Positions 10,371-23,764 are shown, counted from the stretch's first letter. The stretch is DNA of 64,000 bases from Raphanus sativus (GCF_000801105.2 NC_079518.1:15666800-15730799), one strand, 5' to 3'. The notes: a model not told the origin generated them from the letters alone. Made by a program: numbers and translations.

Positions 10371-12178
10371 ATGGAATTCATTCCGCCAGAGAGATCGAAA
10401 CGACTCCATAACTTCAGATTACCTTATCTTCGATGGGGTCAGTATATTCCTCAGGGATGTCAAGCTACCGTCTTCCGATGGGCCGCTCAGGGATCTCCGG
10501 CAGGTGCTGGAGGAGAAAAATCTGATGGTCTTGGAATGTCAAGCTACGGCTCGACGCCTCATGGCTACCAGTAAGCTTGACAGGTAATTCACAAATCACC
10601 TTCTTCTTTGAGTGTTTATGTTAAACAAATATGAGACTTATTTCTCACACGATGATATGCATTTTAATAATTTAAAAATTAGGAACTCTGTCTGCCTTAC
10701 TGTTTTTGAAGGTTTTGATGCTTCTCAGGATAAAAAATTGCTAACCTCTGGTGTTGAACCAAAGCCTAAAGGTAGTAGTTGCAACCAATATTAACCCAAA
10801 GTTAGTTGGAGGTAACTTACTTATCTCTGTTACTCTTCATATTTCTTAAACTCTTCCACTCATATTGCTGCTAAATTCAAAACCTTTGTGGTATTGTAAT
10901 CATTGAATAAGCTCACACCTGTTTGTAGCTGTGTCCAATACTCTCAGTCAGATATACAACTGCCACAAAATTGCTTGATCTTTTATGAGCCAGAGAAAAA
11001 TGTAAACAGTGTTCAAACTGGTATATATATTCGTATTCATTCGTATACACGTATCATAGGTCATATTGAATTAGTGGAATTCGTTTCTTTTCTATGCTTT
11101 ATTATTGTTGAGAAAGAAGCATTACACAACCAAATTTTTATTCACTTTTTAGTCAACGAATGAATACAAATCATTTGGTTGTTTTAGATGATTGCATTGT
11201 ATAGCTCTCAGGAAGTAGAGTTCCTTTGCACAGCTGTTGTCAATGGTATTGAGACGGGAAATGGGTGGAGCTATATTTCATGCTGGAAGTGCTACCGAAA
11301 GCTCCAACGTGGATTCTCAGCTTTCACATGCTCTGCATATCAAGCTGACAATGCAGTGGTTGTTGTAAGGTAATTTAGTAGGCTAAAAATTGTGCTGACA
11401 GCAAACCCAAACTATATACTCCTCACACTTATCATCCGTTGCCTTATATTTTTTTTTGGCCTAGGTACCGTGTGCAAATGAATGTGTTGGATGCGTATAA
11501 CTGCTAAGATAATAGCTTTTGACAGTGAAATGACCAAGCTTACAAATTTCAGGGCAGCAGACATATCTCAGCTAATGGTTTGCTTTACAATTTTGTCTGT
11601 TCCTTTCTCCCAGTGGTAGAAGGATTATTTTAGCTAACTAATATTTAACCATGAAACAGGGCGAGGGCGAGAGCGACCAAGACATCCAAGAATTAGCACT
11701 TCCCCAATACCTCAAAGACATTGTTGGAAGCACATTAACCTTCCATCTCGCGCTCCCACCCAATTCAACTTCCCATGAAAACATCAGAGCTTAGCTGATG
11801 CAACCAGCTCCCATCTTTGAATGCGACCAGCTCCCTCCTCTACCTAATTTTGACGCAAACGTGAGTAGGAATGTTGATGATAGGTTTAGCTGCTCTGCAA
11901 AGTATTCTTGACTGAGTTTTCACTTTCACAAGGAGGACATGACAACCCTGGAGATGATATGCCCGGTGCTGGAGCAAAACACATGCTCCTGTGGGCACTC
12001 TGATCCTCACCTGAACGGCTGAATGAACACTAACAACTTCACAGCTAATGTGAATGTTGATGGCCAAGCTGTCTCTGATAATGTAATGTATCAGGATCCT
12101 GCAACTGACTGTGACACTGGAGAAAAGAAGTTAGCTGAAGAGGAAGCACCTAGCGCTAAGCAGAGCTGGGCTGAGTTA
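10371..12178 (+). pseudogene. Decayed RPA70/OB-fold-like gene
   Basis: The best part lies at 11188-11370. It reads EVEFLCTAVVNGIETGNGWSYISCWKC with KLQRGFSAFTCSAYQ, like the zinc-finger OB-fold C-terminal domain of RPA1 (Rep_fac-A_C). The second CxxC has become CxxY. Continuing across frames, 11463-11790 reads YRVQMNV, FDSEMTKLTNFRAADISQLMG and LKDIVGSTLTFHLALP. A tail near 12075-12165 reads DPATDCDTGEKKLAEEEAPSAK. A possible first exon at 10371 (MEFIPPERSKRLHNFRLPYLRWGQ) belongs to the same class of Brassica genes as far as I recall. Stops and frame changes make it a pseudogene. RPA-like genes are often carried by plant Helitrons, and a Helitron-like 5' end lies at 12450. Confidence 0.5.
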
Positions 12179-12280
12179 AATTTCTCTGATTGTCGCAGCT
12201 ATTTTGGGAATAAGTCATCTTTTTATAATTTCTGTGTCTTCGATAATTTCTATAACCGTGAAGTTCGTGAATCCTATTAG

Positions 12281-12825
12281 AATTTGTTTCAAGTCTTTTT
12301 CCCTTTAAATAATTCCATAAACTCTTTAGTTGATATTTAAGATATTTTGCTCCACTTATGAGCCACATAGTTGCCTTTTCTTTACTTTCAATAACACAAT
12401 CATCATTTTGGCTTCCAAATTAATATAGATATAGGAAAGGAAATTAGTATCTATCCTATTAAAAGTGAAGTACAAATAGGAAATTACCCTGATTTCTTCT
12501 TATTATTTACAACAGAATGCCATTAGCATTAAACTCTGAGTTTTGATTAAATATTCATCTTGCATTCTCTCATTATCAAGGCCCAATACGTTTTCTTTTC
12601 AACATTTTTATGGGCTATATTATGCTGTCGACAAAAATATTATGGTTAAAAGGATTTATCTTCTGTATTTCATATTAAAAATCGATCAACAATTAGTTGG
12701 GTAGCCTTATGTCTAACCATCAACCAGCTCCAATCTCAGCTCCAATCTCTAACAATAATTTTTTAATTTGCGTATGATTTTTTTTTTTAAAAAGACATTG
12801 TAACAAGTGTTTTCAAATATACACA
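12281..12825. other. Intergenic, possible Helitron 5' end at 12450
   Basis: The sequence TCTATCCTATTAAAAGTGAAG at 12450-12470 resembles Brassicaceae Helitron 5' ends and follows an A. No matching 3' end could be assigned. Otherwise nothing is seen. Confidence 0.3.
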
Positions 12826-13475
12826 TCTATCTTATTAAAGTAGAAGTACCTTTTGGAAATGTTTGGAAACAATGATAATAGTAAAAAAAATAGTGTTGTT
12901 TGGAAACATAGATAACACTATATTAAAGAACAAATAATAGACTTATCTTGAATCATAAATTATTATAACCCAAAGTACAATTAATATTTATTCTTGGGGT
13001 TCAGATGATTGTTATTAATTTGTTAAAAAAAATATTAGAATTATTTATAGTTTCATTCTAAGGGGGTTTTTAATAAATAAAGAACATAATATAATCTATA
13101 TAATATATATTTCATATTGTTATTTTCTGTTTTTGTATATTTTAAATATCTTTCCCAAAATTTCTTGATATATAATTTAACAAATACAGTATAACTATAT
13201 AGTGATCCACCTATTAAGTGTATTTAAGAATGATATATTATTATGAAGTTACAAAATTATTAAATTACAAAAAGTATATATATTTGTAAAATTCTTACTA
13301 CAATGTTTACGGTTCACAATATTTTACAGACGTCTCTATTACACGACACAGTAATGAAATACATAGTTTAAACAATAAATAAAAGTAGTAAAACTGAAAC
13401 CGTAAAATTTTAACTTTCTAAAATTTGTATATACTGTAAAACATGCATCCGCACAGTTGTGCGGGTCAAGATTTT
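12826..13475 (+). mobile_element. Probable non-autonomous Helitron, 3' end decayed
   Basis: It starts TCTATCTTATTAAAGTAGAA after an A. Near 13446-13466 there is a GC hairpin (CCGCACAGTTGTGCGG) followed by GTCAAGAT, as in Helitron 3' ends, but the CTAGT terminus is missing. No coding sequence is visible. Confidence 0.4.
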
Positions 13476-13492
13476 GTTTGGCAACATGAATA

Positions 13493-14963
13493 TCTATATT
13501 ATTAAAGTTGAACTACACAATTAAATTGTTTTGAAACAAGGATAATAGAATAAATGAGATATGTTTGGAAACATGGATAGTAGAGATGTATACTTTTTTT
13601 TTATTTACACATTTAGCCATTGTATTTTCAATAAATTAATAACAAATGAGAATTGTTTAAAAACATGAATAACATATTTATTATTTCTTTTTATTTAAAT
13701 ATTAGCCATTGTTTTTATAATAAATTAAACAAACTGTTTTCTATATTTCTTTTTATTTACAATTCTGTCACTATATTTATAATTCTTTTTATTTACAAAT
13801 TTTTATGGTGAAAATAAAAACACAAACTGAAATATAAATAGTATATTATATAAAACATTTTTATAAACAATATTATTACCTTATTTAGTTTAGTCAAATA
13901 TAAAAAATCAAGAGTTCAATTTTCAAAAAAAATCATAAAATTAATAATAATTCAGAGAAAACTAATGCAAAAAAATTAAAATTTTGAAATATGGATAAAA
14001 GTATGTCATGAAGATAATATATATGATTATTTACAAGATGGTACATATAAAATACTTTTAATTATATGATTATTTATATGATAGACCAATACAATTAATT
14101 ATATGATGGCATATCATAAGGTTGCGCGTTCAGGTATCCAATCTGGTTCGTTTCGGATCTGTTTGGATTTCGGGTTTCCGGGGTCAAAGATTTCAACCCA
14201 TTCATATATTTCTAAATTTCAGTTCGAATTATGACTAGGGATGGCGTTCAGGTATCCATTCAGATTCATTTCAGTTCTGTTTGGGTTTTGGGTTTCCGGG
14301 GTCAAATATTTCAGTCCCATTCAGATATTTCTAAACTTCAGCCCGAATAAAATTCGGATCTTTGCGGGTTAAGTTCGGATTCGGATAATCCATTTAAATT
14401 ATTTTTTTAAATTCATTATATATATTGTGAATTTCTTAAAATCTATAAATAAAATAATATATTATATATAAATTTGAATAACATATGTCAGAATACCTAA
14501 ACTTAACATATAAATTGGTTTGGTTTAAATTTTGGATCAAAAATCAATTATTTTTTGGTGTCTTGAATGTACTTCCATTATGTTAGATATTTATATTTGA
14601 CTATTTTTATATATTTTCAAGTATTTAAACCAATCAAAAAGTAACATATAGTTTGTATGTTTTTATATACATTAAAACAAAAAATATTTAATATATAAGT
14701 ATATAAATCTTTTTTGGATACATTTTGATATTCAAAATACTTTGGTTCGAATTGGTTATGGTTTCAGTTGTTTAAATATCAAAATTTTAAATAATTTAGA
14801 TATTTAATCAATTTTGGTTCGGGTTTGGTATTACTATTTCGGATCGTGATCGGTTTGGTTCTTCATATTTGAATTTTTTATCCAACTTTAATATTGACAT
14901 AAAAAATAAATAGAAATATATTTTTGAAATATACACCCGCACGGGCGTGCGGGTCAAATCTAG
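13493..14963 (+). mobile_element. Non-autonomous Helitron
   Basis: The 5' end is TCTATATTATTAAAGTTGAA after an A (13492). The 3' end is a hairpin (CCCGCACGGGCGTGCGGG) followed by TCAAAT and CTAG at 14960-14963, then T. This is the Helitron 5'-TC...CTAG-3' pattern at an A|T target. It contains no transposase. Its second half carries two copies of a roughly 118-bp 'TCAGGTATCCA...TTTCCGGGGTCAAA' block at about 14130 and 14248. Confidence 0.65.
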
Positions 14964-15120
14964 TACTGTTTTACTACTGTACAACATTGCCTCCAGGCCA
15001 TTGAGATTTTAAGTTCTTATATTTAATTGTATCTCTATTAGCCAGTCCGTTTATGTTTTCAAATAGTACTTACATTGTTTGCTGCACAAGAAATATATGC
15101 ACGTTGCATTTATCAATAAA

Positions 15121-16017
15121 CTAGGTGTTTTCCTGCACCATGTGCAGGAATAAAAATTATAAAAAAAATTATATTAAAAAAAAAATTATGTCAATATTCC
15201 ATATTTTTTTTCTATCAGTAGTTTAATATAAATTTTAGTTTAGTCAAACATAAAATTAAGATAAAATAACATTTAGATTTATTCAATTATATTTAAGAAA
15301 ATATATAATTAAAAATTATAATATTTGATAAATTTCATTATTTCTTTTTGTTCATTTATATTAAATCAATATGTATTTTTTCTTTAAAAATGATATGATA
15401 TTTTATATGTATAAAAAAAATTAAATAGGATTTCAAAAATTTAAAATTTATAAATATATATATGAAATAAATTGTGTTACGTTTATATTGAAAAAAAATA
15501 ATTGTATAAAATTTTGTAAATCTTTTTAGTAATAAAAAATTGCTTGGTTATAAAAATAAAATAAATACTATTTTAAATTTTATAAAATATTTTTGTTTAT
15601 AAAATTTATAAAATATAATAAAACATTATTTAATGTTATATTATGATGATTAATAGTTATTTTCATATTCTGTAAAGTTTATCAAAAATAAAAAACCGAC
15701 ATTAAATGTAATACAAAATAAACTAAATAATATTTCGAAATTTACAAAACAATTTTTACTCATTACATTATTTAATATCCTATGTAAATATATTTATTTT
15801 ATAATGATTAAGAGTTATTTCCATATTCTATAAAGTTTACCAAAAATAGAAAACCGACATTAAATGTAATTGTCATGTCATATTTTTCATTAGCCATGTC
15901 ATCAATTATACTTTGCCATGTCATATTTTTCGGTGAAAGTGATTGTAGAAGTGACATGTGTCAAATCACTTCGCAAATAATGTAGAAGGGATAATATTTT
16001 GTCACCTATATTATAGA
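15121..16017 (-). mobile_element. Non-autonomous Helitron on minus strand
   Basis: Read on the minus strand, it begins near 16017 with TCTATAATATAGGTGACA. It ends with the hairpin TCCTGCACATGGTGCAGGA, then AAACAC and CTAG at 15121-15124, flanked by T. No coding sequence is present. The 5' flanking base is not the expected A, so that end is less certain. Confidence 0.5.
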
Positions 16018-16260
16018 ATTTCTAATGGGAACTAAATATGTAACTCTCAAAAGTGTTGAGACTATTCTAATAATAATTCTCTTTTAAACAAATCACAGCA
16101 ATAATCAAACTACTAATATAAAATCATCACAGCATTATAAAACTACTACAAATAGAATTATCTTATCAGATAAATACTATTTTAGGTCAAAACTTTAAGT
16201 TCTAACTTAAAAATAGTTTGTAAACACAAAGATAAATACTATTCAACATAATAAAATAGT

Positions 16261-16302
16261 TTTTAAATATAACTTCCCGCCCGTAGTGCGGGCCGACCCT
16301 AG
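16261..16302 (+). mobile_element. Helitron 3' terminus
   Basis: The hairpin CCCGCCCGTAGTGCGGG is followed by CCGACC and CTAG|T at 16299-16302. The matching 5' end is uncertain; a TCTAAT at about 16022 is a weak candidate. Confidence 0.45.
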
Positions 16303-16943
16303 TATTATAAACTTGTACGTTAGAAAGCGTACATCATCTATTTAAGTTTCATGGAAATAAAATTTTACACACTTTGTGAGCTTAAACTTGTGGTCATTAT
16401 GGGTTCTTTGTCGACTGGATTTATATACTCTTTCTATTTTAATTTAGTTTTCGTTATATAGGAAAATTATGTTTTAAATAAATGTTATTTTATAATTTAA
16501 TTGTAAAATTTATTAATAAATATATTATTTTATTTTTATTAGTTGAAATAAAATTAGGTGTATAAAATATGACTTTTTATATAAAATATATATAAAATTA
16601 ACATATATTTTATTTATCAGTGCAAATTTAAAACAACAAATAAAATGAAATCGAAAAAGTGTTTTTGAACGAATAAGATATGAATACTACAAGCTAAATC
16701 TTCTCAGACTATTGGCAGATTATATTCGGATTCATTACTAAACGCACATTTATTTATTTTATTTTTTACGCACATTTATTTAGTAGAATATGCATTGTTA
16801 AAGTCTTATAAAATATATAAAACCCAATATATATAACCAAATAGTGGTAGTAAATGGTAAGAAAGAAGAATTTGGGCCAAAACATAAATATGTTAATACT
16901 AAAAAAACATAAATATGTCAGTTTTTAGATGTTAGTTAAATTA

Positions 16944-17821
16944 TCTATTATATTAAAAGAGAAGTCATGACTTTTTTATGTGTGATATTTAAAATTGACT
17001 TTCCTCTAAAAATTTATTTACATTTTTTTTTGTATTTGCATAATAATATCCTAACAATATTTTCAATTTCTTATTTATTCTCATCGTTAAATTTAGGAAG
17101 TGTTTATTTCTTATTTATTCATTTTTCTAATCAAATTATAACTAACTTAATATTAATCATTGTATTTTATATCTACTTGCTTTAACCATTTAAAAAAAAT
17201 ATGTGAGTGGTGTGTCTTTTGTTAAAATTGATTTATCACATATGGTTAAAATATAGTCAAATTAACTTTCGACATAAACCCAACATATCAATAAAAAAAA
17301 TTAAACAATAAAAATATTATATAAATATATATATATATAAATATATTTGTATTTGCATAATAATATCCTAACAATATTTTCAATTCTCTTATTTATTCTC
17401 ATCGTTAGATTTAGGAAGTGTTTTTCCCTTGTTTATTCATTTTTTCTAATTAAATTATAACTAACTTAATATTAATTATATATTTTATATCTACTTGCTT
17501 TAACCATTTAAAAAAATGTGAGTGGTGTATCTTTTTGTTAAAATCGACTTATCACATTTGGTATAAGATATAGTCCAAATTAACTTTCGACTATAAACCC
17601 AACATATTAAAAAAAAAACTTAAACAATATTAATAAATATATATATATTATATATATATGTTATTATTTGAAATATTTAATTAATTTACAGCATGAAAAA
17701 TATAAAATTATTATATTGAAAAATTATATACACATTTAAATATATAAGTAACCTTCAAAATATATACTATTATATAAACAAATATATATATATATATATA
17801 AAACTTGAAATCAAGATCTAG
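16944..17821 (+). mobile_element. Decayed non-autonomous Helitron with internal duplication
   Basis: The 5' end is TCTATTATATTAAAAGAGAAG after an A. The 3' end has a small hairpin (CTTGA, AA, TCAAG) followed by AT and CTAG|T at 17818-17821. A block at about 17025-17280 recurs at about 17340-17600. The shared words are TTTGCATAATAATATCCTAAC and TTTAGGAAGTGTTT. Confidence 0.5.
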
Positions 17822-18248
17822 TATTCTATTAAGGTATAAATTTTAAAATAATAATTAAATTTGGGATATGTACAAGGAAATTGTATTCAATATAACATTT
17901 GAAATTATTATTGAAATTTTTTAGATAATTTAAGTTAATTATGATAATTGAGATTTAAGTTAAATATTTTAAACTCTTCTATTTTGATATTTCAATTGAT
18001 AAGTTCTACCAAAATACGTCAAATTTACTATTTATATTTCTAATGATAATAGATTCAAAATATATATTTTATTTTTAATGATAAAATTGTGGTGATTGAC
18101 ATCAATAACAATACTTTAAATATATAACAATATGTTGTTGATAAAAAAGAAAATATACAATATGTTTGTATAACATCAGTTATCCAAAAAGAAATTGTGT
18201 GATCATGAATCTCTCAGTATATAATATATACACATAATATACGAATAC

Positions 18249-18423
18249 CAATCCGGACGAGTTAGTCCAGTGGTACTCCGAGGCTTCGGCTGAGGGAACG
18301 CGGGTTCGAAACTCGGACGGGGAAACGTGTCCAGGGTCTTAACCGGTACAGATGCAGGTTGGCGCCGGGCCTAGGTGGTGGATCCCGAATGGGCCAACAC
18401 CTAGTTAATCAAAAAATATATAT
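18249..18423 (+). mobile_element. tRNA-derived SINE with 12-bp target duplication
   Basis: A tRNA-like head has an A box (GTTAGTCCAGTGGTAC) and a B box (CGGGTTCGAAACTC). It is followed by a non-tRNA body and a TA-rich end. The flanking duplication ATATACGAATAC lies at 18237-18248 and 18424-18435. No protein is encoded. Confidence 0.8.
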
Positions 18424-18435
18424 ATATACGAATAC

Positions 18436-20504
18436 TTGCCAATTCCATGAATCTGCATGCATTTCGAGTTGAGAAGGATTGATTGGACCACACCACACCA
18501 CACCAACTTATCCATATTCCTCTATTTGCCAGCTATCTATTCATTTATTTATTTCAGGAACCATATAATTTTTAAATTGCACATAATTTTTTTAATAACC
18601 AGAATGTGTTGCCTCTTTAAATGCCCACATTCAAACAAAATCCACCCGTCATGCATGAAATTTTATATGCTCTATGAATTAATACTCCATTGGCCTACTA
18701 CAATTTACAGTTTGGCAATAATTTATCCAATGGCCTCACACAAAGCAGTTCGTGTGCATTTTTCGTGTATTCGATGTTTATTAACAAACCTATGAAATGT
18801 TACATATGCTAAAGTGAAAATAGTAGACTGCTAAATGGAAAAGTAAGTAAATGTTTTTTTTTTGTAACTTAAAAGTAAGTAAATGTTGATTAAGGCAATT
18901 TATGTAAGACGCTAATTGTTATTCCTTTACAGTTTCTACTTTCTCAAGACATTTGTTTGGAAATGTGAAGTATCGTTATATTCTTGAATATACAACCAGC
19001 TTTCTAACAAGTTTTACTTGATGGGCATGCCCATGCGGCTGGAAGATAGAGATCGAAGAGAACGCTAGGTCACAGTCACACGTGAAGAAGGTATGAGGGA
19101 GGTGATACGTGGCAAAACTGAGACGAGATATAAATCCAAAGGACAGAGAGACACCATTTCCATGCCAGCTTGTCACCCCATTCGTTCTTTGCCTTTTAGT
19201 TTTGTTCACTTTCTCATTTCCAAGAAGTTATAAGCTTTTTATAAGAAGAGAGTTAAATACAGAACAGTGGGTTTGATTGATTTCAATTTTTAATGCATGG
19301 GAAAGCTCTAGCAATCTGCAGAATCGAGAATCCGTAATTAGAGCCTAAAACAAGAGGCATGAACTAATCATTTATGGTTCTCCATAAACATGTGTCCTCG
19401 TCTTTATAGCAACATAATGGGTTTTGATTGTTTTGAATTTTGTATCCCCTTCTTAGCCAAAAAAAAGTCGTATCCCTTCCTTAAATAAAATATTAATTTA
19501 GGCATTTGTAATTGTACCCGAAATCCAAACTAAATTGTAAAACTGCTTAAACGTATTTTGTATAGCGGTACCCAGAAGAATTCAAAAAAAAAAATCTGAT
19601 CTTGACGATCCAAATTAGCATCCAAAATGAATATTTTAAATTTAAAATAAATTATTTCAAAAATAATCAGATTTATATTATCATTTTGATCCAATATGTA
19701 AAAATAAAATATTGCTCAAAAAGGTTATAAAATTATCTAAAACCGAAAAATTATTAACTGAATCCGACCAAAATATATGTAGAACCTGAGTGGAGAGGAG
19801 CCTACGAGGTGGGACTCAATAATTCAAAAATCTAAAAGTGCTCATCTGAATCCAAATATGTATCTAAACGGCATGCTATTACTACTAATTTTTCAAACTT
19901 TATATAAATATATATATTTCCTGTATAACTAAAAGAAGGATGTTATAACTTTTTGGTTTTAGATTAATGCTTAGATTTCACTTAATGCATTTTTTATCAT
20001 ATGTTATAATGTAAAATATGGTTTGTAGAACTTTATCGGAAAACATATAAAATTATAACTAATTAAAACTAAACTGGAAATAACAAGAAAAATTAGATTT
20101 TAATGTGTAAAAGTTTACAAAATCATTTTTAATTGAGAAAGAATTTAAAAGACAATTTTCTCAAAAAAAAAAAAGAATTTAAAAGACAAATGTTTTGGTG
20201 ATCCATTTCAATGTAGATTGAAAAAAAGGTAAAAGTAATATAAAAGATAAATGCAACGGTGGCTCGAGGTTTAATTGGTGAAGCAGAAGAGCTGGCAACA
20301 GCTATCCACTGAGTGATTACGTCGTACTCACTAGTCACCAAGTACTCTCACTGTCTCACATACTCTTTTTGTTGTCTTTCTTTTAGACAGCTTTCATTCT
20401 CTCTATTTTCCCTTCATTATAAAAGTTAAAAATTCCGATCATATCATATTTATTCGGCTTTCATGAGAAATACTAAATTGCTAATGATGACATCAGATTA
20501 GATG
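18436..20504. other. AT-rich intergenic DNA, no gene recognised
   Basis: Near 19060-19200 the base composition rises and there is an ACACGTGA (G-box core) at about 19079, followed by 'ATATAAATCC'. This looks like a promoter without a recognisable coding region behind it, perhaps a remnant of a lost gene. The rest shows nothing. Confidence 0.3.
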
Positions 20505-20513
20505 ATGTTCTAC

Positions 20514-20769
20514 AGTAGCGGCCCTGAGGGGAAGCATAGGAAGCTCAGGCTTCCGGCCTTTATTTTTATAGATAATATTTCGGCCACTAAATAATTAAAG
20601 TTCTTTAGTAGTCCAGTGGTTTAAGTAGCTGTGCCTTTGTGGGAAAGGTAAGGGGTTCGAAACGTCAGTAATCATTTTCTCACTTACATTTTAGAATTTT
20701 TTTTATCAACTAACAGGCCTTGATTGTTTTTAATTGCTTCTGGTCTTATTATTTTCAGGACCGGCACTG
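20514..20769. mobile_element. hAT-like non-autonomous element (MITE) containing a tRNA-like segment
   Basis: The terminal inverted repeats are AGTAGCGGCCCTGA on the left and, inverted, CAGTGCCGGTCCTGA on the right. They are flanked by the 8-bp duplication TGTTCTAC (20506-20513 and 20770-20777), as expected for hAT elements. Inside, at about 20610-20675, there is an A-box-like TAGTCCAGTGGTTTAAG and a B-box-like GGGGTTCGAAAC, resembling a SINE head. Confidence 0.65.
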
Positions 20770-20799
20770 TGTTCTACGTCTTGTGTGAATTAATATATA

Positions 20800-21035
20800 C
20801 TCCCTCTGTTTTTAAAAGATGCATGTTCTAGAAAATATATTTGTTTCAAAAAGATGTATTTTTTATGTTTTCTATATAAAAATTGCAATTTTCAATAAAA
20901 TTAATTGAATTTATTGAAAGACTATTGGTTAAAATGCATTGAAATTTGATATTTTCTAAAAACAATGCATGATTAATGTGTTTTCTTAATATGTGTGAAA
21001 ACTCTAAAACATACATCTTTAAAAAACAGAGGGAG
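20800..21035. mobile_element. Stowaway-like MITE
   Basis: The ends are CTCCCTCTGTTTTTAAAAGATG and its inverse CATCTTTAAAAAACAGAGGGAG, flanked by TA on both sides (20798-20799 and 21036-21037). The length of 236 bp, the CTCCCTC tip and the TA target fit Stowaway (Tc1/mariner) MITEs. It has no coding role. Confidence 0.85.
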
Positions 21036-23763
21036 TATTCAATTAAATCAAATTTTAACATAATTTTTTGAATTATAATCTTAATTAGTTAATTAGTTTC
21101 AAATATTAAATTAATCAAAATATTAATTTACCTTCTAATTTATTAATTTATAATCATATTTTTATCTACTATTAACAAGTCATTGTAGGATCGCTTAAAG
21201 AAATAATTAATATGACATATTTGATTATTTCTATTTATAATAAAACATCTAAAAATTTGAAATTTATTTTATTTTAATTATAACAAAATTTATTGACAAA
21301 AATCTAACAAAAATCTTAAATTAGTTAAATTTTTTAAATTATATAATATTTTTTATACAAAATAAATGTATTAACATATGTTGAACTTTTATATCTACAA
21401 CTATATATTATCTTTCTATTTATTATAAAAATCTCTACAATATGTTGTTTACCTTTAGCTCATAAACTATTTAAAAATATATTATTAGAGAACTTTGAAA
21501 TTTTAGTAATTCATTTAAATATTAATAAAAATAAAATTTTTAATTATAAATTTATTTTTAATTTAGTTATAAAATCTGTTGAGAATTGTTTTTAAAAATA
21601 TTACCTAAAATTCGAATTTTTTATAAAATAATATCAAAAAATCAAAACTCATGTAATGTTCCAAACTCAAAAATAGTTGTGTAATTTTTTAAAGTTTTCT
21701 TAACAAAAAATATAAATTTTGAAAATAAATATTCAAACTCAAAATGATAATATTTCAAATTTACAAAAGATAAAATCATAGATAATAAAGAATAATTTTT
21801 TAAAATGCACCAAGGAAAATAACTTTACATGTTGTAAAAATTAAACCAATCTAATATTTGAAGTCTTGATTTAAAAAAAAATAAAACTTAATATCATTAC
21901 ATCAAAAATATCCTATATTAATAAAATTTACTAAAATACTAAGGTTATATTATTTAAACAAAAAAATGATTTTTTCTTATAAATCCCGTAAAATACTAAA
22001 ATGATATATGTTAAAGTATATTTCTTAAACACAACATGTAAGTATAAATTATCTTAAACATATTTCTTTTATGTAATGTAAATAAATAAATTTAAAATAT
22101 ATTATATGCAAAATGTATGAATTAAACTAAAAATATTTTTTTGAAGGAGGTTCTCTATATGATTACTTCATATTTTTGAAAATATATTATTAAGTAATAA
22201 AAATTAGTAACAAAGTAAAAATTTAGAAAATATAAATGATAATATCATATAGTTACACAATATATAACACTAAAATAAAAATTACATATTTAAAACATTT
22301 GTAATAATATCAAACACTTATATCAAATGGAAATATTTGCACAGATGTGCTTGTTAAAATCTAGTTTTCTATTTTAATGTAACATATATAATGGTTTGCT
22401 ACTTATAAAATCTTGTTTTCTATTTTTTTTTGTTTTAACGTAATCTAGTTTACCACTAAACCACACATGTAAACATATCATCATTGTAATAACCAAAAAA
22501 GTTTATTAATAATTTATAATAACAGATAAGTATGTTTAATAACAACAAGAGATTGCATTCTTTCAATTGGTAAGATAATTTGGTGGCATAAAAAAGAACA
22601 AAAATTATTTCTAAAATAATAAATAAAAAATATGAAACGATTTAATATTACTAAAATAAAAATAAGATAAAAATATAAAATTATGCTAAAGTTTGATAAT
22701 ACTCGTTAATAATAATTTATCTTTAAATATAATAAAAATATTTATTAATAATCAATACAAATGTTTAAAAAGTAACAATTCAATAAGGTTTTTTTTAAAA
22801 GGCATATTTTCCTTTCAGTACAACAAGTAAATCCATTCATATCCTATATACTCGGCTTTCATGAGACTACAAGAAATACTAGCAATTCAAAAAGTTATTT
22901 ATTAAAACTAATAACTCAATCTAAATCATGTAATATGAGAACTAAGATTCTAAAAATAATAAAATATGTTAAATAAGCAAAATAATATAAAATTACAGAG
23001 AACATGGAAATTAAAATACATTAAAGTTACCACCTAAAATTATTTATAAAGGTGATAAGTAAATAAAATTACCAATAATTAAAAATATGACAAATAAATA
23101 AATAACCTAAATTACAGAGAGTATCGAAAATAAGAAAAACTAAAACTATAAAAAAAAATAAACAAATTATTTTAAATTATGGAAAATATGACAAATAAAC
23201 AATAAAAAAATAAGTAAATTCACCTAATACTATAGAGAAACTGACAAATAAACAAAACCATTTCTTAAATAATAGTATAAATAATGCAATAAACATTTGA
23301 AGAAGCCCTCAAAGAACTCCATAAGTAACTAGGATAGTTTCACAAATGATCCGATCTCAACTGTATCCTCAAACTCAAAAGTCAATTCATTCACATCTAC
23401 AAAAATTTGTCCAACACTATGGTAGAACAGTGGTGTTAGTTCCCATTTTGAAGTCTAATCTGCAGCGTTCATGTATAATTTGTATAAGAAACATATCTAC
23501 AAAAAGACATGACATTTCAGAATATGATGATACATTATTAGTAATTGGTCTATACACTTTTGGTCTAACCTGTTGAGTTTACTACTACTACACATGCAAA
23601 TCCATCATGGCACTCAAACAATACTTCATCAACTTAGATCCGTAGAGACCAATGATGGACTTTGCATCAACCATTTGTAACAGTGAATCAAACAAATCAT
23701 AGAGTGTGTAAGTATTAAAAACTGTAGATAAGTTAGCTTCCCAAGACTTCTTCAGGCTCCAGC
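21036..23763. other. Very AT-rich intergenic DNA upstream of XTH15
   Basis: No gene is recognised. A Helitron 3' terminus is likely at 22338-22364 (hairpin GCACAGATGTGC, then TTGTTAAAAT and CTAG|T); its 5' end was not found. The last few hundred bases are presumably the XTH15 promoter. Confidence 0.45.
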
Positions 23764-23764
23764 T

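Noticed and set aside
16967..17185. 72-codon hydrophobic frame
   Set aside because: It falls in Helitron low-complexity AT DNA whose text is duplicated nearby with frame breaks.
20846..21061. 71-codon frame on the minus strand
   Set aside because: It lies almost entirely inside the Stowaway-like MITE.
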